The notes under the pieces were generated by a model. The model was not told where the DNA came from. It saw only the letters and a program-made list of their open reading frames with translations, and made no database searches. A stretch of DNA of 64,000 nucleotides from assembly GCA_963575745.1 (NCBI GenBank), contig CAUYUJ010015849.1, positions 138,328 to 202,327 of the forward strand, written 5' to 3'. The position numbers were made by a program, and so were the translations under genes. Positions 55,628 through 64,000 of this stretch are shown here, piece after piece (position 1 is the first letter of the stretch; every line of letters begins with the position of its first letter). The DNA comes from Prorocentrum cordatum (lineage: Eukaryota > Sar > Dinophyceae > Prorocentrales > Prorocentraceae).

Positions 55628-58600
55628 TTCTCCGCTGCGTCGTCCGCCAGAGCTTGTCGACGTAGTGCGGGTTGATGTAGATCCAAGCCTTGGCTGGGGG
55701 AGGGGGGGGGCACGGTGAGGCGGGTGAGCGTGGAGGCTCAAGGATTTGGGTGTTTTTTGGGTGTATGTTCGCAGTTGGGGTGTGTGTTTATGTTGTTTAG
55801 GTGGGTGTGTGTTAGGTTTAGGCCCTGCTGGGGCCCTTCCCGCGTCTTGCCACCAAGCCGAGATCGCAAGATCGAGCTCCCCCGTCTTGGCCACATGTGG
55901 CCCAGGGGGGGGTGCATGGCGACCCGAACTTGGGCTCAAGCCTTGGTTCGAGTAGCCGCGCAATGGGCGCGGGGAGCTCGACCGCGGGCCCACGATCTGT
56001 TCGCGCCCCTCCGTCACCGCCCCGTGGGCGGCAGCGCTCGGGCGATCAAAATGACGCTCTCGAGCTCGCGCGTCAGCCGCGCGGGCGATCGAGGGGCGGA
56101 GGAAGGAGGGAGAGGAGGATTCACAAGGAAACGAATCAGCATACCCGAGCTTAGAGTATGTTCCTTAAGGTATGCGTGTACCCTGTGGTGCGGTGAGCTC
56201 GGGCATGCATATTCGTTTCATCAAGTGTTGATTTCTCGGAAATGCTGACCAAATTTCTTAAGTTGCGTTTGCGCCCTGAAGGGCGCCAGGCTCGGGTACC
56301 TGCTCACTTTTTTCAGCTTGTCGTACCCTGAGGGGCGATGCACAGGCTCTGACTTCAATACACCTTCCGAGCTTACAAACGGGCGCAGCTCAAACAAGTG
56401 AATCCGCATGTCTGGGTCTGTTGCTAACAGGGGGCACGTCAGCACAAGAAGTGCGAATACTCGAGCATCCTCCTCGAGATCCCCCCCTCGCGGGCCCCGT
56501 CCGATCTGACGTCCGCACTCTTTCGGCCGCCCGCCCGATCGACCGATCAGGCCGCAGGCCGCGGCTGCCTGACTGGGCGAGGGGCCGAAGGAGTGCGGAC
56601 GCTCGATCGACGGTGTCCTTCTCCTCTTACCAAGGCTCACCGTGAGTCACTTTCTCGCGCGAGCTGGCTCGCGCCCAATCCGAAATGCTCTAGAGAGCTC
56701 CGTGCATGCCCCTCTCTGGGGGGGGGCATCCTAAACTAGCAATGTACACATTGCCCCGCTCGAGCCGCCGCCGCTGCTCCGTCCAGGATCACGATGTTCC
56801 ACCTCTGAGGTGGAGGGAAATATGGAAAGATCGAGGATGAGGAGGAGAGGAGGAGGAGGAGGAGAAGGAGGAGGAAGGAGATGATAAAGCAGAGGAAGCG
56901 GATGAGGACGACGATGATGAGGATGAGGATGATGATGAGGGTGATGATGAGGATGAGGGTGATGATGAGGATGCTGCTGATGATGCTGATGATGATGCTG
57001 ATGCTGATGACAAGGATGATGATGATGAGGATGATGATGATGCGGATGACGATGATGATGATGGTGATGCTGATGAGGAGGAGGATGATGAGGGGGAGGA
57101 GGATGACGATGATGCTGCTGATGATGATGCTGATGATGATGGATATGATGATGCTGATGATGCTGATGATGATGGTACTGAGGACGATGATGATGCTGCT
57201 GATGATGATGATGATGATGATGATCATGATGCTGATTACGATGATGATGCTGATGATGATGAGGATGCTGATGAGGAGGAGGAGGAGAAGGAGGAGGGGG
57301 ATGAGAAGGAGGACGAGACGGAGGAGCAAGGATGAGGAGGATGATGAGGAGGCGGACGAGGAGAACCAAAGAAAAGGAAGACGAGAACGGAGAGGAGGAG
57401 GAGGACAAGGATAATGAGGAGGAGGAGGAGGATCGAAGAGGAAGAGGATCAGGACCTAGGACGAGTGAGGGCACGGCGGGCGGATGGGGAAGCGGTGGGA
57501 TCGAAGAGAGGGGTGATTATGAGGAAGAGGAGGCGACGACGACGAGCCCACCTGTAATTCACGATGTGTGACCCTGGATCTGATCCACGACGCTGTCCCT
57601 GAACCTGAGCACCCTCTTCTTGTCCACCGTCTTGTGATCGTGGGCCATCGCCATGACCATCTGAGGGAAAATCAAGACGACATCCGATGCCACTTCTGTC
57701 TGGCATGGGCCTCATCATAGCGGACATTCGCTAACATCGGATGGCGTCTTGATTTTCGTTGGGAGGGGGGGTGCTCTCCTCGCATCCTGCTCGGCCTATG
57801 CCCCATCCCACCCGTCCCCCTTCGCCTCATCCTCGATATTCCTACTCACCCCCGCTCCTCATATCACCCTCATCTACATCCTTCTCCATGACCTTCTTCG
57901 AGCATGCCCCTCTTAGATCTTCCTTGCCTCCTCCCCTTACCCTTCCTCCTTGAGTCACCCCCGCCCTATCCAATCATCTTCCTCTTTGGTCTATGTATAG
58001 AATCATCCGTCCTCTCCTCCTCGTTCTCTTCATGTTCCTCTTGGGTTTCCCCGACCCAGGTCGGGCCAGCATGCATCGATGGCTCAGGTCCACCCTCGCT
58101 GCATCGTCAAGGTCGGTGGAGGTCCAATCCTTGTCTTTCACGCTGACCAGCTGGAACGCGGGATCCTTCGTGCCTGCTACCTTGTAGTACACGCAGCCGA
58201 TCTTCTCGCTCGCCCTCCCGATGAGAAGGTGGAAGGAGGTGAGGGGGGAGGATGAGAGGGTCTGAGGACGAGGATTGCCAGATAAATTATCATCTGACCC
58301 GATGTCGGATCCTCCGCGGCCCGAACGCCCGATCAACCCCTCAGGGTCCAAGGAGGGGGAGGCGGGGGAGGAGACGGAGGAGGAGGAGGAGGACGAGGAG
58401 GAAGAGATGAGGACGACGACGAGGATGGGGAGGATGAGGAGAAGGAGGAGGAGATGAGGATGCCGAGGAGGATAGGCGATATACAGGAGATGAGGGCGAG
58501 CAGGACCAGGAGAAGGAGCAGCAGAACGAGAAGCAGGAGACGAGTAGCGGATGCGCCAGCTGGAGAGAGGGTCTGAGGAGGAATCAAGCAGGAGGCTCGA

Positions 58601-59359
58601 AGAGGACGAGCAGGAGTAGGATGAGGAGGGGGGGCGTGAGGAGGACAGTCCTCCTGTAACTGACAAAGTACGTGACGCCGAGCTCTGCCTCGTAAGTGAA
58701 GGGCCCAGAGTAGAGCACAGGCTCGCCTGTGCTGTGAGTGCATGTTCTGTATTCTCCCTCCCCACCGTCGATCCTCGAATCCTCGAGTCTCGATTGCCCT
58801 CCACGTCCTCGTTTTGTTCCTCCATGCTCTTCTCTCCTCCCTCCCCTTTCCTGTGCCATCCATCCTCCTCCCTTCGTCGTTCCTCCTGTTCATTATCATG
58901 CTCATCCACCTGCTTCGTCTTGGCCCTCATCCCTCGATGTACGTCGACCCTCGATATCCTCCATCTCCTCGATCTCCTCGGCTCTCATCCCCATTTCATC
59001 GTCAATCATGTCAGTTCGCCTGCGTCATGCGCGGAATCCTCGACGTCGATGGCCTCCGCGCCGTCGACCGTCTCCACGCCGTCCTCGGGCTTGGCGTCGA
59101 TCGCCTCCGCGCCGTCGACGGCGACGATCGCCTCCGCGCCGTCCTCGGGCTCCTCGGCGTCGACGATCATCTCCGCGCCGTCCTCGACGATCGCCTCCGC
59201 GCCGTCCTCGACGATCGCCTCCGCGCCGTCCTCGGGCTCCTCAGCGTCGACCGCCTCCGCGCCGTCCTCGTCGACGATCGCCTCCGCGCCGTCCTCGTCC
59301 TCCTCGGCGTCGCCGTTCTCCTCGCCGAGCTCCTCGACCTCCGCGGCCACGCTCTGCAC
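55628..59359 (-). CDS. Chain of minus-strand exons (3' part of the long gene)
   Basis: Exons in phase: 59359-59020 (VQSVAAEVEELGEENGDAEE then tandem EDGAEAIV-type units), GC donor; 58726-58654 (EPVLYSGPFTYEAELGVTYF), GA donor; 58214-58094 (ASEKIGCVYYKVAGTKDPAF then QLVSVKDKDWTSTDLDDAAR), GT donor; 57660-57573 (MVMAMAHDHKTVDKKRVLRF then RDSVVDQIQ), GT donor; 55693-55628 (KAWIYINPHYVDKLWRTTQR), GT donor; then the duplicate exon 55459-55400. Codons split across introns resolve to sense codons at each junction (for example G|GC and AG|G). Introns hold GGA, GAT and minisatellite tracts, including a 1.88-kb one. The GA donor is non-canonical but phase requires it. Product unknown. It probably continues upstream into the exons at 60077-62870 (KRPAA...GCG|GTGCCG can join exon 59359 in phase 0). 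Confidence 0.6.
56885..57295 (+). repeat. GAT/GATGCT microsatellite in intron
   Basis: Dense GATGAT, GATGCT and GAGGAT triplets; Met/Asp/Ile/Ser homopolymer frames are artefacts. It lies in the intron between exons 57573-57660 and 55628-55693. Confidence 0.95.
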
Positions 59360-59528
59360 CTCGAGACGGAACGAACAAGATATTGGAGGAGCGGGAGCTC
59401 GAGGGAGGGGGCTGCGCAGGGAGGTATGCCAAGTTTATGTTGTTCTTGATTCTTCCCCTCGCTCAAGGCATGAAGGGAACAGCCGCGAACGGTATAGGAT
59501 TGGCACCCCCGCGCCCGCTCGGACGTCA

Positions 59529-60077
<549 letters not shown>

Positions 60078-60299
60078 CTAGGGCCGCGCCGACCGATCGA
60101 TCGACCCGACCCGTCCACCCACCGATTGATGGGCCCATCGATCGATGGGTCGACCCATCGACCAATGGGCCCAAGATCCTTGGATCGATATCATCCTCAA
60201 TGGATCGACGCATTGATCGATTCATCGATTCCTCGATTGACGCTGAATTAGAAGTCAGCTGGGAAAACTTCGATCACCCCTATCCATGTGTAGATCTTC

Positions 60300-60535
60300 C
60301 TCCTCCTCCTCCTCCTCCTCGTCTGCTTCCTCCTCCTCCTTCTCCTTCTACACCTCCTCCTCCTCCTCCTCCTCCTCCTCCTCCGTTGATTCCTCCTGTT
60401 ACTTGTCGTCCCCCTGCTCCTCCTAGTATACCCCTCCCCCTCCTCCTCCTCCTCCTCCGCCTCCTCCTCCTCCTCCTCCTCCTCCTCCTCTAGTGTGCTC
60501 CTCCTCCTCCTCCTCCTCCTCCTCCTCCTCCTGTT
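60300..60535. repeat. TCC tract, intronic
   Basis: Nearly pure TCC triplets in plus orientation (GGA on the coding strand) between coding exons. A short minus-strand stretch KIYTWIGVIEVFPADF near 60250-60295 might be an exon; its splice sites are not convincing. Confidence 0.85.
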
Positions 60536-60539
60536 TCTC

Positions 60540-62071
60540 TCTTCGGAATCCCGAGTGTCCGCTTCTTCAGGCCGAGGAGCGACCGGATGAATGGGATCTT
60601 GATCTTCTGGAGGCAGGCGGGGCGGCGCGGGCTGCTCGACTTCATCATCACCATCTGATCTTCTGGATGGGGCGGCGCACGCTGCTCGACTTCATCATCA
60701 TCATCATCGCGATGGTGCGGCGCACGCTGCTCGACTTCATCATCATCAGCGCGATCTTCTGGATGGGGCGCAAGCTGCTCGACTTCATCGTCATCGCGAT
60801 CGTCTGGATGGGGCGGCGTTGGCTGCTCGACTTCATTATCATCACGGTCTGCGGGCTCGAGATCATCATCGTCGTCGTCACGGTCGTGCTCGAGCCTCGC
60901 CTGCACCTGGCTCGCTGCTCTCGCTTCCTAAGCCTCGCCCCTCAGTTTTCCTCCCATTCCTCCTCCATCGATCCTTTCCCCCAACCATCTCCCCCTCGGA
61001 TCCGTTCCCTCCGACGTCCGAATCTGCGCCCCAGGTTCCCCAGGGGCTCGGAACAATCAAGACCTTAGCACTCCTCTCCCCCCTGGCACCTTCGCCAACA
61101 TAGCCTTCAGGCTCTCCTGCGTGATCTCGTTCTCGTCGTCCCTGTCATTGGGGTGCGGAAGCTGCGAGCGCGTATCGTCCTGGCCGAAGGTGCGAAGGTT
61201 CGAGCCTCCTCCGCTCCGCCTCCTCTTCCGCCCCTTCGTTATCACCTTGCTCCTGCCGTTTACCTCCCCTCCTCCTCCTCCTCCTCCTCCTCCTCCTCCT
61301 CGTGGTCACCGTGCTCTTGCTGCTGATACTGGTTCCTCTTCATCCTCCTCCTCCTCCTCCGCCGCTTCCTCCTCCTGTTCATCCTCCTTCTCATCCGTCT
61401 CCTCCTCCTCCTCCGTTCTCCGCCCTCGAGGCCGAACTCGCTCTTGGTCGGGATGCCGAGGTCGGAGTGCTCCTCGGCATCTCGATCACCGATTTCAGAT
61501 GACCCGCGAGAAGAAAGGACGGGCATCTCCCTCATCTCTCCTTTAGCTCCCTCATCTCCCTCATAATACGTCTCACCATCTGTCCTGAGTATCTTGCTTC
61601 GACACGCAGTGAACCTCCTCGCGGCGCCAGTGCGCGTGGATCGTCCTGATGGCCATGGCTTGTAATAACCTGAGGACGTAGGGGCGCGCAATACGTTGGA
61701 GGAGGATCGTCGAGGAGGAGCAGGATCAGGCAGAAGTAGACCGACCACGAGAAGGGAGACGAGGATAAGGTCGAGGACGAGGAAGAGGATGAGGTCGAGG
61801 TGGAGGAGAGGAGGGAAGAGGTGAGGATCCATGAGGATGAGAAGACGGATCAAGAGGGGACGATTAATCAGGGTCTGAGACCTGTGTGCATCTATCACGT
61901 TGTTGGAGGGTTTGCGCTTCCTGGGGTCGTCCTGTCGCAACTTCTCGCTGAACGCCTCGCGGTAGATGTGCTGCCACGCAGCCTACTTGCACCAGGAGGG
62001 GAATGTCCTACTCCTCCTCCTCCTCCTCCCCATCATCACCCCCTTCTCCTCATCCGCTTCCTCCTCCGTCG

Positions 62072-62102
<31 letters not shown>

Positions 62103-62870
62103 AGCATCATCATCACCGTCGTCATCAGCATCATCAGCAACAGCAACAGCATCATCAGGATCATCAACAACATCAACATCATTGCCAGCATACTCACCAT
62201 CATCATCATCGTCATCATCATTAGCACTACCATTACCATCCTCAGAGTCGTCATCATCATCACTACCAGCAACATCAGCAGCATCAGCATCAGCATCAGC
62301 ATCATCATCAACATCAGCAGCGTTATCATCATCAACAGCAACAGCACCATCCTCATCCTCATCCTCCCCACGTCCTCATCCGCACCTGTATTTAGCATCC
62401 TGCTCATCCTCCTCTCATCTGTTTCGTCGATCCTCATCTGTTGTCCTCTTCGTAATCCTCGTTCCTCGATCCTCCCACTGGTGCCTCCACCGTCTTCTGG
62501 GGGAATAGCCTCCCGTCGCCAAGGATCTGCAGCTCCTCTGCCAGTGGGTACCACGCCTGTCCAGGCATCTTCGTCGTCTGCCTCGTTCTCCTCGGTCCGC
62601 CTCGCCCCCTCAGGCCCCTCCCCTCCAAACCCTTTTACATCGAACCAGGGACCTTAATGTCCCTGCTTCGATCGCCCTCGAGGGGGCGAGGAGACGAGGC
62701 GGACGAGGCAGTAGAGGAGGACGAGGCCCGACGACGAGGATGCCTGCAAGTCTGCTTTGTTCGGCCTGCTCGTCATTTTGGCGCTGTACGTTGTGTAATC
62801 TGGGATATGCGCGTTCGTGAACACTGGCTCACCGTCGCGTCTCTCCAGCGCCTGACGGCGCCCAGGGTCC
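60540..62870 (-). CDS. Chain of minus-strand exons (5' part of the long gene)
   Basis: Exons in phase: 62870-62744 (DPGRRQALERRDGEPVFTNA then HIPDYTTYSAKMTSRPNKAD), GC donor; 62568-62479 (MPGQAWYPLAEELQILGDGR then LFPQKTVEAP), GT; 61982-61882 (AAWQHIYREAFSEKLRQDDP then RKRKPSNNVIDAH), GT; 61669-61577 (LLQAMAIRTIHAHWRREEVH then CVSKQDTQDR), GT; 61530-61433 (EMPVLSSRGSSEIGDRDAEE then HSDLGIPTKSEF), GC; 61205-61090 (SNLRTFGQDDTRSQLPHPND then RDDENEITQESLKAMLAK), GT; and 60906 to about 60540, an acidic repeat exon with five to six EDRDDDEVEQRAPPHP units and one frame slip near 60655. Each junction preserves frame and gives a sense codon. One intron is only 46 nt (61531-61576). A possible earlier exon (KRSTFRRLSTARVDAIELA) lies at about 63070-63125. 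No family recognised; the translation start is unknown. Confidence 0.6.
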
Positions 62871-63055
62871 CTCCTCCTCCTCCTCCTCCTCCTCCTCCTC
62901 CTCCTCCTCCCTCCTCCTCCTCCTCCTCCTCCTCCTCCTCCTCCTCCTCCTCCTCCCCCTGCTCCTCCTCCTCTCCCTCCTCAAACTCCGTGTTCTCGTC
63001 CTCCTCCTCCTCCTCCTCCTCCTCCTCCTCCTCTTCCTCCTCCTCCTCCTGGTTG
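62870..63055. repeat. TCC tract
   Basis: About 60 TCC triplets with a few interruptions, directly upstream (coding-strand sense) of the exon ending at 62870; it would form the 3' part of that intron as a GGA tract. Confidence 0.95.
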
Positions 63056-63168
63056 CGCCTTCGCCAATTCTATAGCGTCGACCCTTGCGGTGCTCAGGCG
63101 TCTGAATGTGCTGCGCTTCTCGTCGGATGCCGATGGAGGTGGTGAAGACGAGGACGACGAGAAGAAAA

Positions 63169-63352
63169 CCCAGACATCCGACGTCTCGTTTTTTTTTTTT
63201 CGGGACGCGGGCCCCCGACCCGACCACTTCCCTGGGACCTCTTTTTTCTCAACCCGAGTCGATTTTTGACGGCCCCGCGGCGAGGGCCCCGAGAGGCCAA
63301 AAACTATGAAACACCGTTGTCTCGATTTTTTCGAGACGCCCGATGTCTGGGA
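63169..63352. mobile_element. Small inverted-repeat element (MITE/introner-like), copy 2
   Basis: Ends CCCAGACATCCGACGTCTCG and CGAGACGCCCGATGTCTGGG are inverted with 18 of 20 matches, with T12 and T6 runs just inside. The internal 'TTTTTGACGGCCCCGCGGCG' corresponds to 'TTTTTGACGGTCCCGAGGGC' of the copy at 45980-46112. It is 184 bp long, has no ORF, and lies next to minus-strand coding sequence, so intronic use is possible. Confidence 0.65.
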
Positions 63353-63373
63353 AGGATGAGGATGGGGATCGAG

Positions 63374-63660
63374 GAGGAGGAGGAGGAGGAGGAGGAGGAG
63401 CAGGAGGAGGTGGAGGAAGGCGCAAGAGGGGTGAGGGAGGACGAGGGAAGAGCAGGGAAGAGAGGATGCAGGAGGAAGATGGATGAGGGGAAGGGAAGGA
63501 AGCGAGAATGAGGGGGCAGGGCCGAAACAGAAAGGACGTGCGAAATGCATGATCATAGGACACGGGAGGAGGAGGAGGAGGAGGAGGAGGAGGAGGAGGA
63601 AGAGGAGGAGGAGGAGGAGGAGGAGGAGGAGGAGGAGGAGGAGGACGGGGAGGAGGAAGG
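63374..63660 (+). repeat. GGA-rich tracts
   Basis: Two GGA runs (63374-63420 and 63560-63660) separated by GGA-poor sequence. No gene is supported from 63353 to 63830. Confidence 0.9.
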
Positions 63661-63837
63661 AAGCAGGAGAAGGAGGAGGGCTGGAGGAGGGCCTCGCCGC
63701 GGCTGCTGGCGGGGCTCTGCATGGCGGCGCGCTCGAGCGCCGACGGCGCCCCTGATCAGCGCGCGCGCTCGATCGGCGGCGCTCGAGCCTCGAACCGGCG
63801 GTCCCGCGCGCAGTAGACGTCCCCGAGACGCCCGCCC

Positions 63838-64000
63838 GAGACTGGACCTCTTACGGGCTACCCTTGTGGAGACAAGAAGCCCCTCCCAAGACACCCCCCC
63901 GAGACAGGACCTCTTAGTGGCTACCATTGTGGAGGCAAGACACCCCTCCCGAGACGCCCGCCCGAGACTGGACCTCTTACGGGCTACCCTTGTGGAGACA
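63838..64000 (+). repeat. 63-bp tandem repeat running off the window
   Basis: Units start at 63838, 63901 and 63964, each with 'GAGACTGGACCTCTTACGGG' and 'CTACCCTTGTGGAGACAAG'. The third is cut by the window end. Confidence 0.9.

Noticed and set aside
54598-55713. 371-codon minus-strand frame full of Phe/Met/Cys/Val
   Set aside because: It is a read-through of the ACACATGAAA minisatellite. The only protein-like parts are the two small duplicated exons in another frame.
56225-56490. Minus-strand stretch reading MRIHLFELRPFVSSEGVLKS and further
   Set aside because: Reads well but sits among repeated GAGCTTA/GCTCGGG words, has no clear acceptor or donor in a matching phase, and interrupts an intron whose flanking exons already join in frame.
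58653-58654. Calling exon 58654-58726 part of a longer GT-bounded exon
   Set aside because: No GT lies in the required phase. The GA donor gives an exact in-phase join to ASEKIGCVYYKVAG, so I kept GA.
57974-58930. 318-codon minus-strand frame taken as one exon
   Set aside because: It strings two real exon segments together through purine-rich intron in the wrong frame for the second exon; splice phases fit separate exons much better.

Overview
The window looks like nuclear DNA of a dinoflagellate (Prorocentrum-like genome architecture is my best guess, from memory of the group; not proven). The grounds are: GC-rich, very repeat-dense sequence; minus-strand genes whose reading frames join in phase only if GT, GC and even GA splice donors are accepted and whose acceptors are nearly always followed by G; a degenerate spliced-leader-like tract just upstream of a long intronless gene; decayed PPR repeats of the dinoflagellate 'YNAGISSCEK' type; and three transposon protein families common in dinoflagellates. 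No prokaryotic operons, CRISPR arrays, rRNA or tRNA genes were recognised. A 100-N assembly gap lies at 20401-20500.

Layout. 1-15165: repeats (minisatellites, a 2-kb composite repeat duplicated at 20.5-22.7 kb, a dispersed 0.5-kb family) around one decayed PPR gene (10.2-11.15 kb). 15166-18220 (minus): a single-exon protein of about 1017 residues with a degenerate permuted amino-methyltransferase-like region and a relic spliced leader upstream. 19.0-31.9 kb: minisatellites, microsatellites and nested dispersed repeats, with one zinc-ribbon-like protein fragment abutting the gap. 31884-38282: a candidate 6.4-kb DNA transposon bounded by 26-bp inverted repeats (25/26) inside (TA)n tracts. It carries an ISXO2/IS1595-like transposase, an AT-hook-like ORF, a further spliced ORF, tandem hairpins and an AT-rich palindromic array. 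38346-43027: three successive modules, each with 12-bp terminal inverted repeats, separated by identical 18-nt spacers; the last abuts a truncated Helitron-type ORF (43028-44458, minus). 47.4-50.0 kb (minus): a second, broken DDE-transposase-like gene with an N-terminal exon, one intron, one stop, one frameshift and a 114-bp inverted-repeat insertion.

51-63 kb (minus): host-like multi-exon genes, assembled here from splice phase alone. One chain runs 62870 to 55400 and includes coding tandem repeats and a tandemly duplicated exon. A second gene starts with MPPKKEGKK at 54488 and runs to about 52.9 kb. A further exon pair lies at 51.25-52.0 kb. Their functions are not recognisable to me. Introns are filled with GGA/TCC tracts, minisatellites and a short inverted-repeat element found twice in the window (45980-46112, 63169-63352).

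Most long open frames elsewhere are readings through GC-rich or simple-sequence DNA and were not called. Several breaks in otherwise good frames fall in A/T homopolymers, so some 'pseudogenes' here may be intact genes with consensus errors.
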